IMG/VR virus record: IMGVR_UViG_3300031800_000001
Span: 1-64,000 of that record
DNA: 64,000 nt
Reading direction: 5' to 3' (one strand)
Source of the DNA: a virus
A program made the translations under genes and the position numbers. Shown here piece by piece: positions 52,281-62,979 of this stretch (its first letter is position 1; each line of letters opens with the position of its first letter). Under the pieces are notes generated by a model. The model was given only the letters and a program-made list of their open reading frames with translations. It was not told where the DNA came from and searched no databases.

Positions 52281-55200
52281 ATGGCTCAAAAGGAAGTATC
52301 TGTACAGATTACGCAATTGAGTGCAAGCGTAGAAGCTGCCTCTTCTGCCGGTGCTTCTGTGTCCCAATCTACATCCAGCGCTACAGTAATCAGCGCCAAA
52401 TCAGCAGGAGCACAGACTATCATGGCTGGGCCTCAGGGGCCAGCAGGGCCATCTGGTATATCTGGCATGCAAGGAATATCCGGTATGTCTGGCACAGGTC
52501 CAATAGGACCAAGTGGAGCTACTGGAGCCTCTGGCATTTCTGGAACGCAAGGAGAACAAGGTTCTCAGGGTGACCAAGGCGACCAAGGGATTCAGGGTCC
52601 AAGCGGAGCTACAGGAGTCTCGGGTATTTCTGGAACGCAGGGCATCCAAGGCCCTTCTGGGGCTACTGGCATTTCGGGTATTTCTGGAATGCAAGGAGGA
52701 CAGGGTATTCAAGGAACCCAAGGCGACCAAGGCGACCAAGGCGACCAAGGAATTCAGGGGCCAAGCGGGGCCACGGGAATTATAGGAGCCACGGGCAGCC
52801 AAGGCCCTATAGGACCGCATATCACAGGAATTAGTGGTAGTGGGACAGGGGTAAGCTTCTTTGTCTCCGGAGGAGGCATCCTCGGGCCAATAAACATACA
52901 AGGACCAAGCGGTGCGACAGGCACTAGTGGAATATCAGGGTTAAAAGGAGACTCGGGACCTCAAGGAGATGTCGGAAGTACTGGACCAACGGGCCCTCAG
53001 GGCTCGCAAGGGGATCAAGGCCTTGTTGGCGGAGACACTTTTAACTTTTATTTTAGTACAGATACCATAGACACAGACCCCACAAATGGATATTTAAAAT
53101 TTGGGAATTCCACCTACTCAAGCATAACCGAAATATACGTCGATGATATGGAAAAAGGTGGAGACTCCATAACTGACTGGGTCGATGCCTTAGATGACGT
53201 TTATCAATCAAGAATAAAAGTTTTCTCGGCTAGTGACGCAGAAAAGTGGGCGGTCTTCAAAGTAGTTTCGGACAACACCGCAAAGGTCGGCTATACCCAA
53301 ATCAATGTTAATTATATAGCTCATAGCGATTTATTCGTAGTAGACGAAGAGGTAGCAATGACTTTTGCGCCAGCCGCACAAGGCCCGAAGGGGGATACTG
53401 GACCGACGGGGCCGGGAGGCGCTCAAGGCGATCAGGGGGATCAAGGGGTTGCTGGAACTAGCGGCATTGGAATCACTGGTATAAGTGGGAGCGGAACAGG
53501 GGTAAGCTTTTTATTATCTGGTGGCGGAACTCTTGGTCCAATAAATATACAGGGCCCATCTGGTTTATCTGGTTTATCTGGAATATCAGGAATGCCGGGA
53601 GGTCTGGGAAGCACAGGCCCTCAAGGAGCTCAAGGTGACAAAGGCGACAAAGGCGACCAAGGCGACCAAGGAATTCAGGGAATCCAAGGACCAAGCGGGG
53701 CCACAGGAGCCACAGGAGCCGTGGGGCCGCACATTACAGGCGTAAGTGGCAGTGGGACAGGGGTAAGCTTTTTAGTCTCAGGAGGAGGCGTCATTGGACC
53801 AATAAATATACAAGGGCCCTCTGGGCTTACAGGAATCTCCGGAATGCCGGGAGGACTAGGAAGCGCGGGTCCCCAAGGCGATCAAGGAATCCAAGGGTCG
53901 CAAGGCATACAAGGAACCCAAGGAGACCAAGGTCTTGTTGGCGGAGATAGCTTCGATTTTTATTGGACTACTGATACGGTAGTTTCTGACCCCGGAAATG
54001 GATACATAAAGTTTGATAATTCAACTTATGCAAATGTACAAAAAGTTTTAGTTGATGACCTAGAAAAAGGAGGGGATTCAATAATCGATTGGGTTAATTC
54101 TTTGGATCACGTAACCGGCTCTAGAATAAAAATATTCGACTCGGCCACTGCCGAAAAATGGGCCGTATTTAGGATAGGAAAAGATAATACTGCTGGAGCA
54201 GGATATACCCAGCTTAATGTCAATTATATAGCTCATAGTGACTCTTTCACGTTAAACGAGGCAGTCACATTAACCTATGCACCAGCGGCCAGTGGAGCAC
54301 CGGGGGATGCCGGACCAGCAGGGCCTTCGGGAGCTACGGGAGCTACAGGCGTGGCGGGAGAGGGAACAGGGGACTTCGGTGGATATAGCTTTAGTTTTTA
54401 TTATAATAGCGGGTATTCAGAAGCTCTTTGGTCCGAGGGGCCGGGAACCAGCGGGCTTAAGTTGGTGACTCCGAATAATGATATACGTGACACGTCGGGC
54501 ATAGATATATCTTATACTAATTATCGCGGGGGAGATGCTACTTACTGGCTTGAAGATTTTGGAAATTATGGTGATGTAGCAAATAGAGGCATATTAAAAT
54601 TATTCCATCGAGATAAAGTCAATGTAGAGTGGGCTGCATTTTTGATTACTGGCCAGCCTGCAAGCCGTGATTCTTGGTCAAACGTAGGAGTTACATGGAA
54701 GTCCTCGTCGTCGAGCAGTCCGCCATTGTTTACTCACTCTGGGGAAACCGTAGTCTCTTTCGTTCCAGCTGGCCCAACCGGACAAGCAGGAGCAGCAGGA
54801 GCAGCAGGAGTAGGCGGCGGTGGCGGTGGTGGTGCTCCAGCCACTGGACATACTGGAGCATTTCAGTTCCATGGAGGCTCTATGAATGACGTTGGCGTGG
54901 GTTCGCTTTCGGGGTCGAATGTACTTTTTGAAGGGCACGACTTCAACCAATCGACTACCGGATTTGAATACGCAAACGCAATAGGGATTGGTCAGGAATT
55001 TCAAGAGCTAGCCCTCGGAAACATAGCTCAGTACCCGAACCCAGTCACGCCGGAGTACATCTTAGATTGCGGCATGTCGGGAACGTTGGACGTAAGGGGC
55101 GAGGTGTGGGTCAGTGGAAACCTTGTGCCTCATGTAAGCGGAGGCTTTAATTTGGGCTATAATGAGCCCGCCGGTCTCGGGGCAGAAACAAGAGGTAAAT

Positions 55201-56327
55201 GGTGGGGGGAGATCTTTGCAGATAGTGGGACTTTTCATGGGGCCGCAGTTAACTCGCTTGACGTTATAAATCACGGGGCAAGAGTAAGCATCGGGGCAAG
55301 CCCCGACTACATGTATGGATCGGCAGGCGGATCATTATATTGTCCTACCGGCTATTTTGACAAGATAGGATCATGGCTAGATGCACAGGGACAACCCCCA
55401 CTGAATACAACTATGCATGGAGTTTTCCTTCACCAAAATTGTCTGCATTTCTCGCCAGAGCTTGACGGAGGGGCAGATCTTGGAACCCCAGATTTATATT
55501 GGAGCAGTTTGTATTTAAACAACAACAGTCTCGTAATGTCAGGCGTAGGAATGACCGGCGCTGTGCATATCGGGTTCGATAATGATCACAACCTTAGAAT
55601 AAGCGCACCAAAGACTGGGAACGAAGTAACGATAAGCGGAACACCCTTAACGGGTTATTCTCCTAATACCGTGGCCGACATAAGGTTCTCCGGCACTGGA
55701 CTGTCGGAGGCCACAACGCTAAGGGCCAATAGCGTTGGAGAGCTAACTATATCAACCCAAGGAGACGCAGGTGGGCAGACAACTATTTCTAATGCTAAAA
55801 TAACTTCGCCAATTTTTTCTGGAAACTCTGGGGTTTTTCGATCAGGAATAAACCTAACAAACACTGATCTTGGCATAACATATTTTGACGTACATGATGA
55901 TGGTAATGCAGTAGGAGACATGACATTCTGTGGTCAAGTTAATCAATGCGTAGAAGACTTGGGGGAATTTGGCGAGACCGGATGGGTACCGGACCCATAT
56001 GGTATAGGCATGGGTGGTACTGGATTCAGCATAAATATGGCTGGCAGCAACATGAAGAAATTCAACTTATGCTCGCATGCTCGCGGGCTTAATTTGACGA
56101 ACATAAAGGCTGGGCGTTCAGTGACAATCCAGATCTTCGCAACAGACGGCTGTTTGACAGCAGACGATAATTATTACAGATTTTTAAGCGGTAACAACCT
56201 CAATTTTGTGGGAATTGAGCCGCATACCCTAAAGATAGGAAAAATGGGGCTACTGACAATAACCGCATACGGCACCGGCGCTAGCTCTTGCGTTTGTCAC
56301 TGGGCTGAATCGGATTACACGGTTTAA
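52281..56327 (+). CDS. Large collagen-like tail fibre
   Basis: The 1348-residue fibre has several G-X-Y collagen blocks (about residues 50-250, 360-400, 420-550), which form trimers. Between them are repeated modules: ISGSGTGVSF..SGGG three times (DNA at 52828, 53477 and 53739) and a GGD.F.FY module twice fully (53025, 53935) plus a diverged third (about 54378). A globular C-terminal half with receptor-type beta regions follows. The last 90 residues resemble the end of the 57431 protein. Confidence 0.85.
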   Translation: MAQKEVSVQITQLSASVEAASSAGASVSQSTSSATVISAKSAGAQTIMAGPQGPAGPSGISGMQGISGMSGTGPIGPSGATGASGISGTQGEQGSQGDQGDQGIQGPSGATGVSGISGTQGIQGPSGATGISGISGMQGGQGIQGTQGDQGDQGDQGIQGPSGATGIIGATGSQGPIGPHITGISGSGTGVSFFVSGGGILGPINIQGPSGATGTSGISGLKGDSGPQGDVGSTGPTGPQGSQGDQGLVGGDTFNFYFSTDTIDTDPTNGYLKFGNSTYSSITEIYVDDMEKGGDSITDWVDALDDVYQSRIKVFSASDAEKWAVFKVVSDNTAKVGYTQINVNYIAHSDLFVVDEEVAMTFAPAAQGPKGDTGPTGPGGAQGDQGDQGVAGTSGIGITGISGSGTGVSFLLSGGGTLGPINIQGPSGLSGLSGISGMPGGLGSTGPQGAQGDKGDKGDQGDQGIQGIQGPSGATGATGAVGPHITGVSGSGTGVSFLVSGGGVIGPINIQGPSGLTGISGMPGGLGSAGPQGDQGIQGSQGIQGTQGDQGLVGGDSFDFYWTTDTVVSDPGNGYIKFDNSTYANVQKVLVDDLEKGGDSIIDWVNSLDHVTGSRIKIFDSATAEKWAVFRIGKDNTAGAGYTQLNVNYIAHSDSFTLNEAVTLTYAPAASGAPGDAGPAGPSGATGATGVAGEGTGDFGGYSFSFYYNSGYSEALWSEGPGTSGLKLVTPNNDIRDTSGIDISYTNYRGGDATYWLEDFGNYGDVANRGILKLFHRDKVNVEWAAFLITGQPASRDSWSNVGVTWKSSSSSSPPLFTHSGETVVSFVPAGPTGQAGAAGAAGVGGGGGGGAPATGHTGAFQFHGGSMNDVGVGSLSGSNVLFEGHDFNQSTTGFEYANAIGIGQEFQELALGNIAQYPNPVTPEYILDCGMSGTLDVRGEVWVSGNLVPHVSGGFNLGYNEPAGLGAETRGKWWGEIFADSGTFHGAAVNSLDVINHGARVSIGASPDYMYGSAGGSLYCPTGYFDKIGSWLDAQGQPPLNTTMHGVFLHQNCLHFSPELDGGADLGTPDLYWSSLYLNNNSLVMSGVGMTGAVHIGFDNDHNLRISAPKTGNEVTISGTPLTGYSPNTVADIRFSGTGLSEATTLRANSVGELTISTQGDAGGQTTISNAKITSPIFSGNSGVFRSGINLTNTDLGITYFDVHDDGNAVGDMTFCGQVNQCVEDLGEFGETGWVPDPYGIGMGGTGFSINMAGSNMKKFNLCSHARGLNLTNIKAGRSVTIQIFATDGCLTADDNYYRFLSGNNLNFVGIEPHTLKIGKMGLLTITAYGTGASSCVCHWAESDYTV

Positions 56328-56329
56328 CG

Positions 56330-57382
56330 ATGTTCATTACACAGCCACGGAATTGCGCTCTTATTGGAAGCATACCATCAGGAATATTTGAAGGTGACGG
56401 TTCAATTCTTCCGAAGACAACTGGGCACTCGACTTCCGATAACGGCGGAACAAAGCTGGTTGGGTACTTTAACCCAAATGATACAGGTAACGTGTCGGGC
56501 TCGACATACAACAACCTAGTTAGTGGTGAAATGGACTTGGCCATCTACAACGGAATGTCTTATACCACGGGATTTGTCGATGGAGCGGGTTTCTGGAGCG
56601 AAACAAGCGGCACGTTGTTTGACGGCAAAATCGTGGACGCGTCGGATTTTAGACTTACTCGTTATTTTGAGAGCGATGGAGCGGATGATTTTTTAGGACC
56701 TATGTTGTCGTTTTCCGAAGGCTACATCCCCGACGTCCAAGAAACGGGTCTTTATTTAAATGCCGGTGACGGACCCTCGCCTCACGGTGGATATCAAAAT
56801 CACGGTTGGGCGATGTGTATGTGGGTAAATTTTCCTCAGCAAGCTTGGGGAACGAGTGGTAATGTTTTGTTTAGCTGTGGACGCGATGTTATGGATGATA
56901 GATCAACCCTAGCATATACTCTAGAGACGGGGTTTGCATATCAATTTGGTTTGGGGGCAACATATGCCGACACGCAAACACATATTAAACCAATAGAAGC
57001 CGATAGATGGTATTTTGTTGCGTATCAAAACAACGGCACTCGCAGCTTTCTTTACAATGATGATGGAACCGAGATCTCCGTTGATGGCAAGATCCTTCCT
57101 CTCCGACACGAATATGGTGAGTTTTTAAAGCAGGGGAGGTATGCTATGCCAATATACATAGGGGGGTACTACGAGCAGTACGAAATAGACCCACCACTAG
57201 CCGAAAGGGCATATGATGTATCTAAATCAGGAACAAAATTCGGAATGATGCTCCTATACAGCGGCGAAATAGGAATCAATAGAATTATACAAAATTATAT
57301 AGCTACAAGAGATATGTATAACAGAAATAGCGGAGAAAAAGATCCATATTTTGTAGAAAGCCAAGATACATTTACATATTAA
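56330..57382 (+). CDS. LamG/concanavalin-like fibre or adhesin
   Basis: A 350-residue protein of lectin-like beta-sandwich form: LVGYFNPNDTGNVSG, a central MCMWVNFP strand, DRWYFVAYQNNGTRSFLYND near 225-245, then IGGYY. This is the LamG/ConA-like pattern of carbohydrate binding. It resembles the protein at 58348. Probable receptor-binding or capsule-binding accessory of the tail. Confidence 0.68.
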   Translation: MFITQPRNCALIGSIPSGIFEGDGSILPKTTGHSTSDNGGTKLVGYFNPNDTGNVSGSTYNNLVSGEMDLAIYNGMSYTTGFVDGAGFWSETSGTLFDGKIVDASDFRLTRYFESDGADDFLGPMLSFSEGYIPDVQETGLYLNAGDGPSPHGGYQNHGWAMCMWVNFPQQAWGTSGNVLFSCGRDVMDDRSTLAYTLETGFAYQFGLGATYADTQTHIKPIEADRWYFVAYQNNGTRSFLYNDDGTEISVDGKILPLRHEYGEFLKQGRYAMPIYIGGYYEQYEIDPPLAERAYDVSKSGTKFGMMLLYSGEIGINRIIQNYIATRDMYNRNSGEKDPYFVESQDTFTY

Positions 57383-57430
57383 AAATAATTAGCAAGAACA
57401 CGATCTGAACCCTAAAATAGAAAGAAGAAG

Positions 57431-58345
57431 ATGGATCTAGGAAAGAAAAATAAACAAATATTTGTAAAACAAATAAGCACATCAGGATGGGAGCAAGGCG
57501 GAGCCCATACTGACTATGAGAATGTTTTCAAAATAGGAAATCCGGGTGACGGAATATTTATTTCTTCAGAAGGAGATAGATTTACAATAACCAGCATTAC
57601 TGGCTCAAACATCACCGGCAGTTTCGCAAGCTCGGGGATTTATGTGGGAAACACAGAGAACACTCTTCTTTTCAAATCTGTAATAGGAGGCAGTGGAATA
57701 CAAATCACCGGTTATACGGGGGATTTGGTTATAGACTTTACGGGTAAACCTAGCCCAGAAGGACAAAACATAGGTACTGATTCGTCGGCTACTGGTTTAA
57801 GTGGGGTATTTAGGGGGATAGACCAAGCGGCGGATGGAACTAGTATTTTCCAATTCAGAAGCTTAACTGGTGCCGGAAATATTATTATCACAGGCGACAC
57901 GGGTAGATTAATTATAAGCGGAAATAATAGCGCCGGCGCTGGAGGTGGCGGAGGTGGCGGGGGTGGCTATACGGGTCATCATATTTATAGTGGAGGAACA
58001 AATCCGGAAGATAGCGGAATTGGGATGATTGAGCAGAGCGGATTTACGGGAAGTTTTGCGCAGTCATTTTCGCAAATGATGGTAACCGGAGATATAACTG
58101 GATTTAGTATGTCCGGAATGACAACTGGTGCGGCAGCCACAATAATGATAACCTGCCCAACCGGAAATAACGTAAGCTTCATGAACGAATTCACATTCAT
58201 AGGAGAAGAACCCGTGGCTTTTCACTCTGGAAAAACAGGCCTACTTGTTTTTACTTGCTTTGGCACTGGAGGCCCCGGGATTTCCCCACATGAGCACAAT
58301 ACGCTTCCAAGCGGAGTGTTAGCGGCATACGGAGTACAGGATTAA
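57431..58345 (+). CDS. Fibre protein sharing the C-terminal domain of the large fibre
   Basis: A 304-residue protein with beta-rich repeats, a 9-Gly linker near 174-183 and a C-terminal domain. There FIGEEPVAFHSGKTGLLVFT parallels FVGIEPHTLKIGKMGLLTIT at the end of the large fibre. A shared tip or trimerisation domain is likely. Confidence 0.68.
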   Translation: MDLGKKNKQIFVKQISTSGWEQGGAHTDYENVFKIGNPGDGIFISSEGDRFTITSITGSNITGSFASSGIYVGNTENTLLFKSVIGGSGIQITGYTGDLVIDFTGKPSPEGQNIGTDSSATGLSGVFRGIDQAADGTSIFQFRSLTGAGNIIITGDTGRLIISGNNSAGAGGGGGGGGGYTGHHIYSGGTNPEDSGIGMIEQSGFTGSFAQSFSQMMVTGDITGFSMSGMTTGAAATIMITCPTGNNVSFMNEFTFIGEEPVAFHSGKTGLLVFTCFGTGGPGISPHEHNTLPSGVLAAYGVQD

Positions 58346-58347
58346 GG

Positions 58348-59325
58348 ATGCATATAACAGACTGGAAAAGCACTGCTTGGCTACGAGCATTGGGACAGAA
58401 GTCTAGTTCAATCGTCGATGACGTTGAATTCAGGCCCGGAAAAGTTATATCCAAAAATCTTATTGGTCACTTTGATCCGAATAATATTTCTTGTTATAAC
58501 GGCGCTGTGGGAGGGGATACATACAGCAATTTGGTGGCCGGTCAGGAAGATTTATGTCTTTGGAATATGGATACGGTGCCGACGTTTGGCGAAACGCCTG
58601 ATTTTGAATCACCGACAAGCACCTCGGTGGGCTATTTTATGGGAGATGGATTAGACAACTATATGCGCGAATGCGGGGGATATGCCGGAGGGTTCGCCCT
58701 TAATGTATCAAACGATTTTACCCTGAATGTCTGGGTTCAAGTGAATGCGGTTGCGCTTGGAAAACTAGGAGGCTCATCGTGTCCAAGATATGGAGGCTAC
58801 ATTGGGGTCGGTGCTATAAACGACAAGTCTAACGGTGGGTGTGCGGTTGGAGTTGTAGGAGACGATAGTGGGAACTACGGCAGGATTGCCCTGTTCGCGC
58901 CGTCGGCGGATAGCCCGGCGGCGTATAGTGATCGCCGCTCAATCGGGTCGAAGATTGAGTCAAATAAATGGTATATGTTTTCACTAGTAAAAGAAGTTCT
59001 TAGTCCAAATTTTGATAGAATTACTTTGTATTTAAATGGGGTTTACCAAAGGTTAATTACGGGGGCGAATTGCACGCAAACTGGCACAGGACAACACAAA
59101 GGAGAACTGATTCCGGCTGGCTATATTGGTGGGGCCCAACAGGTAGTTGTTATGGCTTTATGGCAAGAATATTACGGCATGGGTTCGCCTTCCCCCGCGT
59201 CGAGTGCTAATTTTGGCCACATTTTGGTATACAACAGGGCATTAAAACACTCAGAATTAAGACAAAACTATTTAGCGCTAAATCAACTCTATTATCCATT
59301 TAGAGAAGGAGCAATAATACAATGA
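58348..59325 (+). CDS. LamG/concanavalin-like protein, paralogue of 56330
   Basis: A 325-residue protein with IGHFDPNNISCYNGAVGG and LNVWVQVNA near 128, NKWYMFSLVKE.. FDRITLYLNG near 208-230, and a final YNRALKHSEL pattern typical of LamG-type lectin folds. It differs enough from 56330 to bind another ligand. Confidence 0.68.
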   Translation: MHITDWKSTAWLRALGQKSSSIVDDVEFRPGKVISKNLIGHFDPNNISCYNGAVGGDTYSNLVAGQEDLCLWNMDTVPTFGETPDFESPTSTSVGYFMGDGLDNYMRECGGYAGGFALNVSNDFTLNVWVQVNAVALGKLGGSSCPRYGGYIGVGAINDKSNGGCAVGVVGDDSGNYGRIALFAPSADSPAAYSDRRSIGSKIESNKWYMFSLVKEVLSPNFDRITLYLNGVYQRLITGANCTQTGTGQHKGELIPAGYIGGAQQVVVMALWQEYYGMGSPSPASSANFGHILVYNRALKHSELRQNYLALNQLYYPFREGAIIQ

Positions 59326-59567
59326 GAGAAGACCTAAAATTTGTTATATTAAACGAGAACGAAGTGGGCTATGTTGACTTCACAGAAGTCCTTCAAACTA
59401 GCCCAGCGTCAATGAGATATTCTTTAGATAGAAGCAAAACATTTGTAAAATATAAAGGGGAGCAGCCCGAGTTTATATTTGAAATTACAAACGATCTAGT
59501 GGGAAGAAAAGAATACTCACACCAAGAGTTTTTGGAAATACTTAGCACAGAAGAATGGAACCGATAA
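59322..59567 (+). CDS. Small protein, unknown function
   Basis: An 81-residue beta-rich protein coupled to the previous gene by ATGA. FVILNENEVGYVDFTEVLQTSP suggests a small fibre-associated fold. Not recognised. Confidence 0.6.
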   Translation: MREDLKFVILNENEVGYVDFTEVLQTSPASMRYSLDRSKTFVKYKGEQPEFIFEITNDLVGRKEYSHQEFLEILSTEEWNR

Positions 59568-61846
59568 AAGAACCACCCGAAGAGTATACGCTGGCTCTGG
59601 GAGACGTGATAGTTGGCTTACGCAAACTAGACGACAGAACATTTGCGCCCAAAAATTCCAAAATTTTCAACTCCGTTTTAATCAAAAATGAAAAATCATA
59701 CCTAACGGATAGGTTCAGAGTTTGCCTATCTACAGCAAACCAAGAAGAGGATATTCTAAATATACTGAATGATATAGAAGAAAAAATGGAAGGTAAAAAA
59801 TGGATTTTCTTCGTTGCCGATTATTCGAAGGGCGATGAGGCTTTCGAAAAAATAAAGCAACACACCACCTCTGCGGGTTCATTTTTCCCGATAAAGCTTA
59901 AACACTGTAAGGACGAGTTGTCCGCCGAAAAGGCTATAGGTAAAATATCTGACATCTACGAAGAAGAGTATCCATATAAGTTAGATTTTAGAAAAGAAAA
60001 CCCCTCAAAAATTGACCACAAAATACAAAGCTTTTGCTTCGTGGCCACAAAAGAAGTAAAAGAAGAAGCAGCAATTCTGATTAAAAGCCTCAGGGGATTT
60101 CATTCTGAGCCAATATATGTTGTTTGCGACAAGGAAACTGAATATTTCTTATCATGCATAGACTTGGACTTGAATGATATTTTCTTCAGGCTCGAAATGG
60201 AACAGAAGATTTTAGACGCTATAGACAAAAAATATAATTTTGAAAGAAAAAATAATTATCACCGGCCAGAATGCATCATAAAAAAAATGGACTGCATGAG
60301 TTACGCCTTGGAAAACCACGACAACGTGTTCTTTTTGGATAGCGACATGATTGTGTTAGATTCTCTTCAGGAGAAGTTCGACAAAGACATTTTCCTGTCT
60401 CCTCACTATCACAAGACGGGCACACCCGACTCGAACAACTCTGTTGATTATGGGTTCTTTAATGCAGGGTACGTGTTTTGTGCGAATTCAGATTTGCCAA
60501 ATTTCTGGAAGGACGCTTATATAAATGATTCTGATTTTTTTGAACAAGAATGCATGAACCAAATATGTGAGAAATTTGATGTCGGATTTTTTAGTAACCG
60601 TCACAACGTAGGGTTTTGGAGAAAAAACTTTAATGCAAAAATTGAACCAAAAAGTATACATGTCCACGCGGTAGATAACGAAAATTTACAAAGGAACGCT
60701 GGGCTCAAATCAGAAAACAATAAATTAAAATTAAAAACAATTAAACTGCTGCAGTCTAGCGAAAACGAAAACCATCACGAGATATTAGAATTTATAAATA
60801 AAATAGATAGCGGGTGGGGAGGGAGACAGGAGAGTTTTAGGTTCGCAACATCAAACCCCAATGGAAAAATAAACTTAGGTTTGCAAACCGTTTTCGATTC
60901 CCATAGGAGCGGCTGGAAATATGCTGTGAGCGCACTGGCTTCTTTACACAACAACAATGGAGTTTTGTTAGACGGATTCTTAGAGAATAATTTCGCTTGG
61001 CATTTAGAAGAATACAGGAGAGAAAGAAAAGTTATACCCTATAAAATCCCTTGGGTTGGGTTTTTCCATAACCCACAGAACATGCCGCCTTGGTTTTTCA
61101 ACAAGTATTCCTTACAGAACATTATTGCGGGAGATGAGTTCCAAGAAAGCCTCGAGCATTGCGTGGGGCTATTCACGTTATCGGAATATCATGCAAAATA
61201 CCTAAGGGAAACAACCGGCAAGACGGTATGCTCGCTTATTCATCCAACAGAAATACCCGAAACTCTTTTCGACTATGATAAATTTTTAAAAAATAAAAAC
61301 AAACAAATAGTAAACATTGGCTATTGGTTGAGAAAATTAAATTCCATCTACTCAATCCCCATAGCCTCAGGAAACGAATACGTTAAACTCAGGCTGATTC
61401 CCTATTCTTCTGCTAGACCGCTGGAAGTAATAGACAAGATGCTGCGGAAAGAAAAAGATATATACGACATAAGAATAGAACAAAAATATATAGAAAACAC
61501 AATAACAAAGAGCTCCCTTTCAAACGAAGACTACGATACACTTCTTTCCGAAAATATAGTCTTTTTAGATCTTTATGATTCTAGCGCAAATAACGCAGTG
61601 ATAGAGTGTATGGCTCGCGCAACGCCGCTCCTTGTTAACCCGCTGCCGGCAGTAATAGAATACTTGGGCAAGGATTATCCATTTTACTACGACTCCCTTG
61701 AGGAAGCCGCGGGAAAGGCCGAGAACTTTGAGCTAGTAAAAGAAACTCACGAATACCTTAAAGATTGCGAAATCAGAAAAAAATTATCTCAAGAGCATTT
61801 TAAAAAATCGTTTGAAGAAAGCGAAGTGTACGGTCTATTAAAATGA
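59555..61846 (+). CDS. Two-part glycosyltransferase
   Basis: The 763-residue protein holds two sugar-transferase-like parts. The first (about 155-400) has VFFLDSDMIVLDS with a DxD metal site at 262-264 (GT-A type). The second (about 430-740) has a GT-B/GT4-like end: SANNAVIECMARATPLLVNPLPAVIEYLG near 675-705. The first 150 residues are separate and unrecognised. It is followed by a radical SAM enzyme, suggesting one surface or nucleic-acid modification pathway. Confidence 0.75.
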   Translation: MEPIKEPPEEYTLALGDVIVGLRKLDDRTFAPKNSKIFNSVLIKNEKSYLTDRFRVCLSTANQEEDILNILNDIEEKMEGKKWIFFVADYSKGDEAFEKIKQHTTSAGSFFPIKLKHCKDELSAEKAIGKISDIYEEEYPYKLDFRKENPSKIDHKIQSFCFVATKEVKEEAAILIKSLRGFHSEPIYVVCDKETEYFLSCIDLDLNDIFFRLEMEQKILDAIDKKYNFERKNNYHRPECIIKKMDCMSYALENHDNVFFLDSDMIVLDSLQEKFDKDIFLSPHYHKTGTPDSNNSVDYGFFNAGYVFCANSDLPNFWKDAYINDSDFFEQECMNQICEKFDVGFFSNRHNVGFWRKNFNAKIEPKSIHVHAVDNENLQRNAGLKSENNKLKLKTIKLLQSSENENHHEILEFINKIDSGWGGRQESFRFATSNPNGKINLGLQTVFDSHRSGWKYAVSALASLHNNNGVLLDGFLENNFAWHLEEYRRERKVIPYKIPWVGFFHNPQNMPPWFFNKYSLQNIIAGDEFQESLEHCVGLFTLSEYHAKYLRETTGKTVCSLIHPTEIPETLFDYDKFLKNKNKQIVNIGYWLRKLNSIYSIPIASGNEYVKLRLIPYSSARPLEVIDKMLRKEKDIYDIRIEQKYIENTITKSSLSNEDYDTLLSENIVFLDLYDSSANNAVIECMARATPLLVNPLPAVIEYLGKDYPFYYDSLEEAAGKAENFELVKETHEYLKDCEIRKKLSQEHFKKSFEESEVYGLLK

Positions 61847-62979
61847 ACGGAGATAAAAGACACAAAATGGCAATCCGTAAAAGGATTAGGAAAGATAATT
61901 TCCTAGATTCCGAAGGGATAGTTAATACCCCCAGAAAGTCAGAAGGAAAATTTTGCAAGAATCCTTTTGACCAATTTGAAATTCACCCTAACGGTATGGT
62001 GTCTGTTTGCTGCATGAGTTGGCTTCCCGAGAAAATAGGAAACGTCAAAGAAGAAAGCGTTAAGGAGGTTTTCAACTCGGAAAAAGCACAGGAAATAAGA
62101 GAAAGCATATTGGATGGTTCTTTCAAATACTGCGATCACAAACTATGCCCATACATACAGAACGGATCTTTGCCGGACAAGGAAGAGGTTACTGATCCTC
62201 GTCATAAATCAATTATAAAAAACAACAAAACAAAAGACCTTGAGCCGACGTTTTATAATCTTTGCTATGATGAGTCCTGTAATTTAAGCTGCCCAAGCTG
62301 TAGAAAAAATAAGATTCTTTATTACGAGGGCAAAGTTTATGAAGAAAAGAAAAAAATACAAGATAATATAATAAAACATATCTTCGGAAAGCCTCACGAC
62401 AATTACTGCCTTATTAACGTAACTGGCTCGGGAGACCCATTCGGATCGAAGCTTTTTAGGGAACTGTTGTTTAGTATAGATGGAGAAAAATTTCCTAGGG
62501 TATTTTTTAATCTACAGACAAACGGGGTAATGTTCACCCCCAAGTATTGGGAAAAGATGAAAAGAATACAAAAAAACATCAACACAGTTATGGTTTCATA
62601 TGACGCCGGAACACCAGAAACATATAAGATTACCCGCAGGGGAGGGGATTGGGATCAGCTTCAAAAAAATATGAAATTTCTGAGCTCTCTAAGACAAAAA
62701 GGTCTTATCAATGAGCTAAGAATAGACTGCGTTGTCCAAAAAGCTAACTACAAAGAATTAGATAAGCTAGTGAAGATAGGTTTAGACTTGAAAGTGGATA
62801 AAGTATTTTTTTCGCTACTCGTAGATTGGGGCACATGGACACCCGAAATATACAAACAAAATTGTATATGGAAAAAAACACATCCAGAATTTGAAGAATT
62901 TACAAAGGCTTTGCTGAATCCAATTTTCAATGACCCGATTGTGGACTTAGGAAATTTAACGGAATACAAAAAATGTTAG
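61843..62979 (+). CDS. Radical SAM enzyme
   Basis: A 378-residue protein with the CxxxCxxC cluster CNLSCPSC (Cys 146, 150, 153) and a second set of Cys near the N-terminus (38, 56, 57, 97, 102) in a SPASM-like layout placed before the core, an unusual order. NVTGSGDPFGSK near 195 is the GGE-type SAM motif equivalent. Target unknown; it lies between a glycosyltransferase and sulfotransferases. Overlap ATGA with the previous gene; ATG at 61867 is an alternative start. Confidence 0.82.
   Translation: MNGDKRHKMAIRKRIRKDNFLDSEGIVNTPRKSEGKFCKNPFDQFEIHPNGMVSVCCMSWLPEKIGNVKEESVKEVFNSEKAQEIRESILDGSFKYCDHKLCPYIQNGSLPDKEEVTDPRHKSIIKNNKTKDLEPTFYNLCYDESCNLSCPSCRKNKILYYEGKVYEEKKKIQDNIIKHIFGKPHDNYCLINVTGSGDPFGSKLFRELLFSIDGEKFPRVFFNLQTNGVMFTPKYWEKMKRIQKNINTVMVSYDAGTPETYKITRRGGDWDQLQKNMKFLSSLRQKGLINELRIDCVVQKANYKELDKLVKIGLDLKVDKVFFSLLVDWGTWTPEIYKQNCIWKKTHPEFEEFTKALLNPIFNDPIVDLGNLTEYKKC

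Noticed and set aside
52430-53960. Periodic short repeats as a CRISPR array
   Set aside because: The repeats are Gly-X-Y codons of variable spacing within one open frame, with no constant repeat or unique spacers and no cas genes.
52401-55004. Long minus-strand frames under the fibre gene
   Set aside because: Collagen triplets give repetitive complementary codons that stay open by chance; composition is low-complexity.
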